Of a DNA stretch of 64,000 bases, positions 1 through 7,040 are shown in pieces. Position numbers and translations under genes: made by a program. Numbering within the stretch: the stretch's first letter is position 1; every line of letters begins with the position of its first letter. The notes beneath the pieces are model-generated. The model ran no database searches. It was not told where the DNA came from and saw only the letters and a list, made by a program, of their open reading frames with translations. Location of the stretch: NCBI GenBank assembly GCA_039975855.1, contig JBDWGH010000003.1, forward strand, positions 655,032 to 719,031. Direction: 5' to 3'. This DNA is from Litorimonas sp039975855. GTDB lineage: Bacteria; Pseudomonadota; Alphaproteobacteria; Caulobacterales; Maricaulaceae.

Positions 1-138
1 TTCATCCGCACCTTCATCGCGATAGCGCAAGGCGAGGTCGATGATATCCCCGACATCTTCGTGATCGCGGAATTGCACGCCTTTAACAACGCGGCCATCG
101 CGCACATCCAGGCACGGAATGATACGGCGCGTCAGCAC
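1..138 (-). CDS. hisF: Imidazole glycerol phosphate synthase cyclase subunit HisF, N-terminal part (cut by window edge)
   Basis: The first 46 residues of HisF are present and the rest lies beyond base 1. HisF is the (beta/alpha)8 cyclase that, with the glutaminase HisH, turns PRFAR into imidazole glycerol phosphate and AICAR. The segment reads RRIIPCLDVRDGRVVKG followed by VQFRDHEDVGDI. This matches the HisF N-terminus with its catalytic Asp (CLDV), and the VQF-x-x-H-E form resembles the enterobacterial type. The start is GTG at 138-136. It overlaps the hisA stop by seven bases, so translation is probably coupled to hisA. No ATG is available nearby. Identity is secure; the downstream end and any hisI/hisE cannot be seen. 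Confidence 0.93.
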   Translation of the reverse strand, partial: MLTRRIIPCLDVRDGRVVKGVQFRDHEDVGDIIDLALRYRDEGADE

Positions 139-857
139 GTCATCGCCTCATCGAGGGTGAATGCGCCCTCATAGAGTGCCTTGCCAATAATTAGCCCATA
201 CGGGTTGATAGCCTTGAGATCTTTCACATGGTCCAAGGTTCCGACCCCTCCGGACGTAATCAGGTCTAATGTTGGAAACTCCGATTGAATGCGTTTGTAC
301 AAATCTAGGTTTCCACCCGTTTGCATCCCGTCGCGGCCGATATCGGTCACCAATATCGTTTTCAGGCCTGAGCCAATAAAATCCCCCAAGACCTCCCAAA
401 GCGTTTTCTTGGAGGCTTCCGTCCAGCCTTTCGTTGCTGGACGATATTCGCCGTCCTCGCCTTGGTTGACATCAAGCGCAAGACAAATTGCATCTGGTCC
501 GACTTCTCGGAGCCAGTGTTTCACCATTTGCGGATTGGTCACGGCCAACGACCCGATGACAACGCGGTCCACACCGCCATCAAGCAGTCGTTTGATTTGT
601 GCTAGATCCCGCAACCCGCCGCCTGTTTGAACCTTGATGTCTGCGCTATTCGCGACTTTCAAAATGAGGTCGGATTGTTCTGCTTGACCACTCTTTGCAC
701 CGTCGAGGTCAACAATATGCATCCATTCGGCCCCCGCCGCCGCATAGCCCATTGCCACATCAACAGGGTCGGCAGAATAATTCGTCCGCGCGCCAAAATC
801 GCCCTTCAGTAGACGAACACAACCGCCGTCCATCAAATCCATAGCTGGAAAAATCAT
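132..857 (-). CDS. hisA: Phosphoribosylformimino-5-aminoimidazole carboxamide ribotide isomerase HisA
   Basis: HisA isomerises ProFAR to PRFAR, the fourth step of histidine synthesis, in the cytoplasm. The 241-residue protein is a (beta/alpha)8 barrel of normal length. It starts IFPAMDLMDGGCVRL, where the first catalytic Asp and the half-barrel phosphate motif are visible. It also has VDLDGAK, QTGGGLR and VTDIGRDGMQTGGN, the last carrying the second catalytic Asp. A longer open frame runs to 935, but the ATG at 857 overlaps the hisH stop as ATGA and gives the family N-terminus, so I chose it. It sits between hisH and hisF in the order H-A-F seen in enterobacterial his operons. Confidence 0.96.
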   Translation of the reverse strand: MIFPAMDLMDGGCVRLLKGDFGARTNYSADPVDVAMGYAAAGAEWMHIVDLDGAKSGQAEQSDLILKVANSADIKVQTGGGLRDLAQIKRLLDGGVDRVVIGSLAVTNPQMVKHWLREVGPDAICLALDVNQGEDGEYRPATKGWTEASKKTLWEVLGDFIGSGLKTILVTDIGRDGMQTGGNLDLYKRIQSEFPTLDLITSGGVGTLDHVKDLKAINPYGLIIGKALYEGAFTLDEAMTC

Positions 858-1453
858 AGCTTTATGTCCAAGAAATTTTGGAGAATTTGCGCACCCGTCT
901 TTGAACTGCGCTCGGGGTGAAATTGGCACCCCCACACATTGTCTTGGCGAACAATTGCAGAGAATGGCGAGCCATAATCTGTCTGGGCCAAAGTCGAAGG
1001 CGTTAAAGGAGCGGCGAAGGAATGCACAAAGTAAGCAAAGTCACCCGCAGTCACTTTCTTTAATAATGGATCGTCTTTCAAAGGTGTCAGCGTGTTCCAT
1101 CCCATATGCGGGGAGGGAAGCGCGTCAGTATCGAGTTCGGACACGACACCTTTAACTAGACCTAATCCCTCAACGCGCTCTCCGCCTTCTTCCAATGTTT
1201 CAAATAAGAGCTGCATTCCGAGGCAAATCCCGATGACGGGCTGGCTTAGGCTACGTAGGACGGGTTTCAACTGCTTGGCTTCTATATTGCGCATCGCGAA
1301 GGGCGCAGAGCCAACGCCGGGCAATACGATACGCTCGGCAGACTTTATGACGCCGGCTTCATCGCTGATAACTGGAGTCACGCCCAAGCGTTCAAATGCA
1401 TAGCTCACTGAAGCCAGGTTGGCGCAGCCCGTATCAACAATGACGAGACTCAT
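854..1453 (-). CDS. hisH: Imidazole glycerol phosphate synthase glutaminase subunit HisH
   Basis: HisH is the class I glutamine amidotransferase that hydrolyses glutamine and passes ammonia to HisF. The 199-residue protein shows VIVDTGCANLASV at the start, the nucleophile elbow GICLGMQ with the catalytic Cys, and QFHPERSS with the catalytic His and Glu near the C-terminus. The open frame extends to 1534 inside the upstream gene, but ATG at 1453 comes one base after the HisC-HisB stop and gives the usual length (E. coli HisH is 196 residues). Its own stop overlaps the hisA start. Function is confident. Confidence 0.96.
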   Translation of the reverse strand: MSLVIVDTGCANLASVSYAFERLGVTPVISDEAGVIKSAERIVLPGVGSAPFAMRNIEAKQLKPVLRSLSQPVIGICLGMQLLFETLEEGGERVEGLGLVKGVVSELDTDALPSPHMGWNTLTPLKDDPLLKKVTAGDFAYFVHSFAAPLTPSTLAQTDYGSPFSAIVRQDNVWGCQFHPERSSKTGAQILQNFLDIKL

Positions 1454-1454
1454 A

Positions 1455-3098
1455 TTAGAGCGTGCCTTTTGTTGAAGGTATTTCGGTCGAGTTTGCAACG
1501 ATACCCAAAGCTGGGCGCAAGGCGCGTCCAACACCTTTGAAACAGGCCTCTATCATGTGGTGCGAATTATCGCCCTTCACATCAATGTGGATCGCTGCGC
1601 CAAGCGTCTGGGCGAGGCTCTCGAAGAAATGTGGACACATCTCAACCGGGAAATCCCCGACGTGATCAGTTGGAAACTCTCCCTTGAAGACGGCTGCCGG
1701 ACGGCCGGACAGGTCTATTGCGACCTGCGCCTGTGTTTCGTCCATCGGAATAATATAGCCGTAGCGACCAATCCCAGCCTTATCGCCGAGCGCTTGCTTC
1801 AGCGCCGTGCCGAATGCGAGAGCGGTGTCCTCTACAGTATGATGAGCGTCGATGTGTAGGTCACCTTCGCAAGACAATGTTAGGCCCATACCGCCATGTT
1901 TAGAAATTTGTTCCAACATGTGATCGTAAAACCCGATGCCTGTTTCGATTTTTGTCTGCGAGACATCGTCTAAATTTACGCGAACAGAAACATCAGTCTC
2001 ATTCGTTTTTCGGAAAACTTCACCGATACGGTCTGACCGCTCTATTGCGTCCGTCACGCCGAAGGCCTGGAGAGCAATCGTATTCTCATCAGGTGACCCA
2101 ACAGAGACGCGCACACGTCCCGTCGTTGATCTGTAATCCCGTATTTTGACGTTGTACTGACGCAGTTTGGCAAAGAGAGCATCCGCACCATTAACATCTA
2201 GAAGCACAAAGTTCGCGTCTGATGGATAGACCGTTTCAACAAAATCAGATTGTGCCAAGCCCTCAGCTAAGCGTTTACGCTCTGATAGGGCTTCCTCCAA
2301 ACGTTGGGCGTGAACCGCCATAGCAGATGGAGCCAACGCGTTTAAGATTGCGGTCTCTACAGGGCGGGCAATCGGGTAGGGCGGGAGGACTTTTAGCAGC
2401 AGCTCAATAACGGCCGGGTTCGCAATCAACGCACCACCACGCACACCTGCTAAAGCATAGGCTTTGGAAAGTGTTCTGAGAACGACTAGGTTTTTAACGC
2501 TATCAATATGGTCCGTTAGGCTCTCTTGTTTGGAAAACTCGATGTATGCTTCGTCCACAACCACGAGCGTTTCAGGAAGCGAGGCGCAAACGTCCAAGAT
2601 TGCATCCCGCGTCAGGCTGTTGCCAGTTGGATTGTTCGGAGAGCAAAGAAAAACCATTTTGACGCCAGCTGGTTTGCCGGCCTTAATAATTGCCGGAATG
2701 TCCCACTGATAGGTTCTGACCAGCGGCACTTCGACAACGCCCGCACCCTGAATATCCGCGCAGGTTTTGTAGTACCCAAACGTCGGCGGACAGGTGAGGA
2801 TGCTGTCCTCGCCTGCTTCACAAAACGCACGCAGTAGACATTCAATGCCTTCATCCGCGCCGCGCCCAACCATCAGCTGATCAGACTTTACACCGTAAAG
2901 ATCTGCCAGACGATTGACCAGTTTTTCAGGTTGTTGCGCCGGATAGCGGTTATACCCGCCCGCACCCACAACGGGCGGCGGCGCGTAGGGATTCTCATTC
3001 GCATCCAAATGCAGCGCATCTGTAGCCCCGCCGCGCGCAGAGTATATTGACATGTCCACAACAGATTTGCGGGCAATAGAATTCGGCCACTCACTCAT
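1455..3098 (-). CDS. Fused histidinol-phosphate aminotransferase (HisC) - imidazoleglycerol-phosphate dehydratase (HisB) protein
   Basis: One uninterrupted 547-codon frame carries two his enzymes. Residues 1 to about 350 are a PLP aminotransferase of HisC type: LDANENPYAPP, NPNNPTG-like CSPNNPTGN, VDEAYIEF, and the PLP lysine in LSKAYALAGVRGG. Residues about 357-547 are an IGP dehydratase: RKTNETDVSV, GFYDHMLEQISKHGG, DAHHTVEDTALAFG, and SHHMIEACFKG, which supplies the second set of metal ligands. In E. coli HisC is followed by a separate HisB made of histidinol-phosphatase (HisN) plus IGPD. Here the HolPase part is absent and IGPD is joined straight to HisC. The sum of the two family lengths (about 356 + 195) equals the protein, so little else was lost. 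ATG at 3098 overlaps the hisD stop (ATGA). The fusion would catalyse steps 6 and 7; the dephosphorylation step needs an enzyme elsewhere. Confidence 0.93.
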   Translation of the reverse strand: MSEWPNSIARKSVVDMSIYSARGGATDALHLDANENPYAPPPVVGAGGYNRYPAQQPEKLVNRLADLYGVKSDQLMVGRGADEGIECLLRAFCEAGEDSILTCPPTFGYYKTCADIQGAGVVEVPLVRTYQWDIPAIIKAGKPAGVKMVFLCSPNNPTGNSLTRDAILDVCASLPETLVVVDEAYIEFSKQESLTDHIDSVKNLVVLRTLSKAYALAGVRGGALIANPAVIELLLKVLPPYPIARPVETAILNALAPSAMAVHAQRLEEALSERKRLAEGLAQSDFVETVYPSDANFVLLDVNGADALFAKLRQYNVKIRDYRSTTGRVRVSVGSPDENTIALQAFGVTDAIERSDRIGEVFRKTNETDVSVRVNLDDVSQTKIETGIGFYDHMLEQISKHGGMGLTLSCEGDLHIDAHHTVEDTALAFGTALKQALGDKAGIGRYGYIIPMDETQAQVAIDLSGRPAAVFKGEFPTDHVGDFPVEMCPHFFESLAQTLGAAIHIDVKGDNSHHMIEACFKGVGRALRPALGIVANSTEIPSTKGTL

Positions 3099-4393
3099 TG
3101 TAGTGCCTCCAGACGTAGGCTCACAGCACGTTTGTGGGCTTCCAAACCTTCCATTTCCGCCAAACGCTCCACGACGGGGCCCAAACGTTTGAGGCCCTTC
3201 TTCGTTAGCTTTTGGATAGAAACATATTTGATGAAACTTTCTAGCGTTACACCGGAGTAGGCCCGTGCAGCACCATAGGTCGGCAGTGTGTGGTTCGTGC
3301 CACTAGCATAATCGCCAACACTTTCAGGCGTCCACGGCCCTAGGAAAATCGATCCAGCATTGCGGATGGCACCTACATATGTTTCCGGATTGCGCAGCTG
3401 AACAATCAAATGTTCGGGCGCATACCGATTGACAATGTCGACAACATCGGCACGGCCATCAGCTATAATCATCCGGCCGTACTCAAGAGATGCTCTCGCA
3501 ATAGCTTTACGTGGCAAACTAGAAACTTGTTTTTCAATTTCAGCTTCAATTCGAGCGGCAACATCCGCTGTAGACGCCACGCAAACGACTTGTGCCACAG
3601 TGTCATGTTCAGCTTGGCTCAAAAGATCAGATGCTATGAAAGCTGGATCAGCGGCCTCATCTGCGAGGACCATCGCCTCAGACGGCCCTGCCGGCATATC
3701 AATAGCCGGGCCGCCTGCTTCTTGAGCGACAAGTGACTTAGCTGCAGCAACCCATGCGTTTCCAGGGCCGAATATTTTATCACATTTCGGAATTGTTTCC
3801 GTGCCGTATGCTAATGCGCCAATGGCTTGAGCGCCGCCCACGACAAATAATCGGCTGACTTTGCAGCGATACGCCGCAGCCAAAATTGTAGGGTCAACCT
3901 TACCGTTTTTGCCGGGCGGTGTGACGACAATACGATTTCGCACGCCTGCCACTTTGGCTGGAACCGCCAGCATGAGAAGTGTGGAGACAAGAGGCGCTGT
4001 CCCGCCAGGAACATATAGACCCGCTGTTTCAATAGCGCGAGACTCGCGGCGACAAACCACGCCAGGCTCTGTTTCAACTTCAATTGAATTTGGAATTTGC
4101 GCTTTATGAAATCGTTTAATGTTGCGCCTTGCTCGCTCAATAACGGATTGGTCGGAGGCGGGCAGGGCCTTCCAAGCCGCTTCGAGAACGTCATAAGGCA
4201 CTTCAATCGTTTCCAGTGCAGCCCCGTCAAACTTTCTCGTGAGGCGTAACAAAGCCTCATCACCAAGCTCGCGAACGTCATCCAGGATTTCCCGAACGCC
4301 TTGGACTAGGCTTTCATCTGAGATGGCCTTTGGGCGGGTGAGGGCGGTTTCACGCTCTTCAAACCCTAAATCTGTCCAAATGAGGCGCTTCAT
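3095..4393 (-). CDS. hisD: Histidinol dehydrogenase HisD
   Basis: HisD performs the last two steps of histidine synthesis, oxidising histidinol to histidine with two NAD+ and one Zn2+. The protein of about 432 residues has FGPGNAWV, the LLSQAEHD motif (zinc ligands Gln and His), YAPEHLIVQ, and the family signature ASGTNHTLPTYGAARAYSGV. ATG at 4393 overlaps the hisG stop by one base (TGATG). A TTG one codon earlier is the only alternative. The stop overlaps the following HisC-HisB start. Length and motifs are normal. Confidence 0.96.
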   Translation of the reverse strand: MKRLIWTDLGFEERETALTRPKAISDESLVQGVREILDDVRELGDEALLRLTRKFDGAALETIEVPYDVLEAAWKALPASDQSVIERARRNIKRFHKAQIPNSIEVETEPGVVCRRESRAIETAGLYVPGGTAPLVSTLLMLAVPAKVAGVRNRIVVTPPGKNGKVDPTILAAAYRCKVSRLFVVGGAQAIGALAYGTETIPKCDKIFGPGNAWVAAAKSLVAQEAGGPAIDMPAGPSEAMVLADEAADPAFIASDLLSQAEHDTVAQVVCVASTADVAARIEAEIEKQVSSLPRKAIARASLEYGRMIIADGRADVVDIVNRYAPEHLIVQLRNPETYVGAIRNAGSIFLGPWTPESVGDYASGTNHTLPTYGAARAYSGVTLESFIKYVSIQKLTKKGLKRLGPVVERLAEMEGLEAHKRAVSLRLEALQ

Positions 4394-5277
4394 CAACTCA
4401 TCATCTTCTCAATTGGGAGCACAAGAATTGCTCGCGCGCCAAGCGCTTTCAGGCCTTCCAGAGTTTCCCAAAAGACCGTCTCAGTACAGACGGCCTGAAT
4501 TGCTACGAGATTATCCTGCCCCGCCAAAGGCATGACTGTCGGGGCATCTGATCCAGGCAAAAGGCTTGTAATTTTTGACACAGCGTCTTTGGGCGCATTT
4601 AGCATGATATATTTGGAATCTTTTGATTTTAGGACGCCATCAATTCGGTTCATCAGTTTCTCTAAAATATCCGCTTTTTCAGAGGAAAGCTCCCGTTTAG
4701 ATCTGATCAGTACGGCTTCGCTCTCCAAAATTGTTTCGAAAGCAGATAGCCCGTTGGCTTCCAACGTCGCGCCAGATGAAACTAGGTCGCAAATACTCTC
4801 CGCAATACTGATAGACGGCGCGAGTTCCACGGCGCCTTTCATTTCAACGAGTTTTGCATCAATTCGGTTTTCAGAGAGATATCGCGCAGTTACCCCAGGA
4901 TATGTCGTTGCTATTTTCGTACCTTGAAGATCAGCAGGCGACTGAACCTTCCCCGTATCACTTGCGGCCAAGCAAAGTTTACACCGGGAAAACCCAAGAC
5001 GCATGGCTATTTCGGCATCCAACTCTGATTTAGAGGTGAGCTGTTCCTCAACAAGAACATTCTCACCAACAATCCCAATATCAGCAGCGTTATTGGCAAC
5101 GAAGGATGGAATATCATCATCACGCACCAAGAGAAGATCAACGGGCATGTTTTTAACGCGCGCTAATAAACCCCCGCCACGAATAGAGAAGCGCAGACCA
5201 CATTTTTTCAGAAGGTCAAAACTGTCCTCGGCTAAACGGCCTTTTTTTTGAAGCGCTATGCGCAATCGGTCAGTCAT
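4393..5277 (-). CDS. hisG: ATP phosphoribosyltransferase HisG, long form
   Basis: HisG condenses ATP with PRPP, the committed and feedback-inhibited step of histidine synthesis. At 294 residues this is the long, self-sufficient form with a C-terminal ACT-like histidine-binding regulatory domain. The short form needs HisZ, which many alphaproteobacteria use. The N-terminus LRIALQKKGRLAEDS and the block VRDDDIPSFVANNAADIGIVGENVL are very close to the enterobacterial pattern. The C-terminal KYIMLNAPKDAVSKITSLLPG begins the regulatory domain. ATG at 5277 lies two bases after the regulator stop. The long form plus gene order suggest that the operon was acquired as a block (inference). Confidence 0.96.
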   Translation of the reverse strand: MTDRLRIALQKKGRLAEDSFDLLKKCGLRFSIRGGGLLARVKNMPVDLLLVRDDDIPSFVANNAADIGIVGENVLVEEQLTSKSELDAEIAMRLGFSRCKLCLAASDTGKVQSPADLQGTKIATTYPGVTARYLSENRIDAKLVEMKGAVELAPSISIAESICDLVSSGATLEANGLSAFETILESEAVLIRSKRELSSEKADILEKLMNRIDGVLKSKDSKYIMLNAPKDAVSKITSLLPGSDAPTVMPLAGQDNLVAIQAVCTETVFWETLEGLKALGARAILVLPIEKMMS

Positions 5278-5279
5278 CG

Positions 5280-5561
5280 TCAGTCTTTCTTGCCTAAAAC
5301 GGCGCGGTAACCGCCATGGGGTTCATCGCGTAAGAATCTTGCTACGCGACCAATGGTGGTTGTTGAGACACCGGTTTCCGCCTGAATGTCTCGATAGGAT
5401 TTTTCACCTTCATCCAGAATTTGCGCGACGTGCCAACGTTCGGTTAGGGCGCGCAGCTCAGCAGGGGTGCAAAGATCGACCAGAAAGGCTCGAATAGCCG
5501 TTGGGTCATCTAAACGGGCGAGAGCGGCCTCTAATTCGATATATGAAAAAGTGTCAGTCAT
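5280..5561 (-). CDS. YerC/YecD-family TrpR-like repressor, probable histidine operon regulator
   Basis: This 93-residue, all-helical protein resembles the Trp repressor. The block LCTPAELRALTERWHVAQIL is followed by a helix-turn-helix (SYRDIQAETGVSTTTIGRV) that aligns in layout with TrpR. Members of this family sit next to his genes in several lineages and have been predicted to repress histidine synthesis; that role here is inferred from position. It is the first gene of the his operon and ends two bases before hisG. A palindrome lies directly against its ATG, which leaves no room for a Shine-Dalgarno sequence. The mRNA may therefore be leaderless, and repression is probably autoregulatory. 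The ligand (histidine, a tRNA-linked signal or another) cannot be read from the sequence. Confidence 0.85.
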   Translation of the reverse strand: MTDTFSYIELEAALARLDDPTAIRAFLVDLCTPAELRALTERWHVAQILDEGEKSYRDIQAETGVSTTTIGRVARFLRDEPHGGYRAVLGKKD

Positions 5562-5581
5562 TGTGTTAGCGTGCTAATACA
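5562..5581. promoter_or_regulatory. Palindromic operator in front of the his operon
   Basis: The 9-base arm TGTGTTAGC, a GT spacer and the arm GCTAATACA form an inverted repeat with one mismatch in nine pairs. It ends one base before the start codon of the TrpR-like gene. Position and symmetry fit an autoregulatory operator for that dimeric regulator. The regulator assignment is inference. Confidence 0.65.
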
Positions 5582-5636
5582 CTGGCACAAACATCATTCA
5601 AGTCCAAAAGACAGAGATTTCATCAATACTGAGAAA

Positions 5637-5726
5637 TGGCGGGCGGGGAGGGATTCGAACCCCCGATGGGCTTGCACCCATGCCGGTTTTCAAGACCGGT
5701 GCATTCAACCACTCTGCCACCCGCCC
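5637..5726 (-). tRNA. tRNA-Ser (anticodon UGA)
   Basis: Reading the minus strand, a 7-bp acceptor stem GGGCGGG/CCCGCCC encloses the D-arm GGCAGAGTGGTTGAATGC, the anticodon arm CCGGTCTTGAAAACCGG with TGA in the loop, a long class II variable arm (ATGGGTGCAAGCCCAT), and the T-arm GGGGGTTCGAATCCCTC. The discriminator is G, and CCA is encoded at 5639-5637. The long variable arm and G73 are standard for tRNA-Ser. It lies about 55 bases upstream of the his operator, on the same strand. Confidence 0.97.
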
Positions 5727-5920
5727 GCAAGAGTCGGAGACATTCAAAATGGTCAACGGAGCGCCGCATATGACGGAATCAATTTGTGTTCAAGCCCTTC
5801 TGTGAGCTTAGTTTGTTAACCTTTGAGATACCTTGAATTTTGAGGAGACGTTAGCTCTGTTTCAGAACCACGATTTAAGGCTGCCCGTTTAGGTTACCAA
5901 ACATAGAAGAGAAGCGGCTT

Positions 5921-5939
5921 GTCATGTCCAAGACATGAC
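5921..5939. repeat. Perfect 8-bp inverted repeat upstream of rlpA
   Basis: GTCATGTC, CAA, GACATGAC form a perfect hairpin or operator-like palindrome about 50 bases before the rlpA start. It lacks a T-run, so it is not an obvious terminator. It could be a regulator site or an mRNA leader hairpin; nothing in the sequence decides between these. Confidence 0.4.
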
Positions 5940-5988
5940 TCGACCGTCACTCGTCAGGCCGTGGGTCTATAAGATAGAGGTGAGCACA

Positions 5989-6927
5989 ATGCTGAAAATG
6001 AAACTTGTATTAATGGGTTTGACTACCGCCGCATTGGCGATGGGAACGTCTGCTTGTTCGTCCACTAGCGTGACGAAATCGGTAAAAGCAGCTCCTATTA
6101 CATATAAGGTCGGTGACGGCGCAACGAAGTATGCCTCCCTCTCAACGCCTCGGTCACCAATTTCGCGTTCTACACCGGATAGTTATATTCCGGCTCGCCC
6201 AATGCCAGCACCGCGTGCTCAAGACACGTTTGATCAAGCCAGTGTCGATCCAGATCTTTATAAGCATCAACGCGTGGGCAAACGCTACACGATTATGGGT
6301 AAATCCTACACGCCAAAGCATAGACCTGATTATGACGTGACGGGTATAGCATCTTGGTATGGCGATAAGTTCCATGGAAAACCCACCGCTACTGGCGAAA
6401 CATATGATATGCACGACCTAACTGCGGCGCATAAAACACTGCCTCTCAACTCCATGTTATTTGTTACAAATGTGGAAAATGGGAAAACCCTCATGGTCCG
6501 CTTAAATGATCGTGGTCCGTTTATTGGTGACCGTATCATCGACCTTTCCAAAGCTTCTGCTCAAGCCCTTGGTATTACTGGTCTGGGTAAAGTTCGCGTT
6601 CAATACGCCGGACCCGCGGATCCTATGGCTGCCAATCGCGCGCCCGTCCGGTCACCAGTTGAGGTGGCTCGCCCGGTTGAAGAATTCGTTGAAGCACCTA
6701 GTTATACACCCCAATCCACTCCCGCGCCGGCCATTCCCTATTCTGCGCCAACGCCAGCTCCTTATGTCCCGGTTGCTCCTGTTATGCCAACCGCCCCGGA
6801 ATCACTTGCGACACCCGATGCGCAACCCGATGGTCAAATCACTTTGACAATTAAGGGACCAATTCATGTCGCAAATTACGAAGGTGAAAACGCCAAGTTG
6901 GTACGAGAGCGTCTAGAAACAAAATAG
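5989..6927 (+). CDS. rlpA: RlpA-family septal ring lipoprotein (double-psi beta-barrel)
   Basis: RlpA proteins are outer-membrane lipoproteins that bind denuded septal glycan and in some species act as lytic transglycosylases. The protein has a signal peptide with a probable lipidated Cys at residue 23 (MGTSAC). A Pro-rich stretch follows, then the double-psi beta-barrel: GIASWYGDKFHGKPTATGE, DLTAAHKTLPLNS, VRLNDRGPFIGDRIIDLS. These include the conserved Glu, His and Asp region of the active cleft. The C-terminal hundred residues are Pro/Ala-rich and lack a recognisable SPOR domain, unlike E. coli RlpA. I chose ATG 5989 because GAGGTG lies seven bases upstream and it starts the signal peptide. 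An upstream in-frame ATG at 5935 would bury the signal sequence. Confidence 0.9.
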   Translation: MLKMKLVLMGLTTAALAMGTSACSSTSVTKSVKAAPITYKVGDGATKYASLSTPRSPISRSTPDSYIPARPMPAPRAQDTFDQASVDPDLYKHQRVGKRYTIMGKSYTPKHRPDYDVTGIASWYGDKFHGKPTATGETYDMHDLTAAHKTLPLNSMLFVTNVENGKTLMVRLNDRGPFIGDRIIDLSKASAQALGITGLGKVRVQYAGPADPMAANRAPVRSPVEVARPVEEFVEAPSYTPQSTPAPAIPYSAPTPAPYVPVAPVMPTAPESLATPDAQPDGQITLTIKGPIHVANYEGENAKLVRERLETK

Positions 6928-6978
6928 GCTTTCATAATCGCAGCACCTGCCTTGCGATTGACATATCTCCGTGCGACC

Positions 6979-7012
6979 AAACGGGACGTTCTTACAGGAA
7001 CGTCCCGTTTTG
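6979..7012 (+). terminator. Strong hairpin, probable rho-independent terminator of rlpA
   Basis: A perfect 13-bp stem (AAACGGGACGTTC / GAACGTCCCGTTT) with a six-base loop TTACAG lies 51 bases after the rlpA stop. The 3' side ends in TTTT. The T-run is short but the stem is G+C-rich and symmetric, so it could also act from the other strand. Confidence 0.7.
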
Positions 7013-7040
7013 ATTCGTCGTTTCAGAGGTTACGCCCATC

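Noticed and set aside
858..935. N-terminal extensions of HisA (to 935), HisH (to 1534), Kbl (to 24620) and SufD (to 46303)
   Set aside because: They fall inside the upstream gene or its leader, and downstream ATGs with overlaps or Shine-Dalgarno sequences give family-length proteins.
5571..5819. An 82-codon plus-strand frame over the tRNA-Ser gene
   Set aside because: It is the antisense of the tRNA and upstream region, with no protein-like features; the tRNA explains the sequence.
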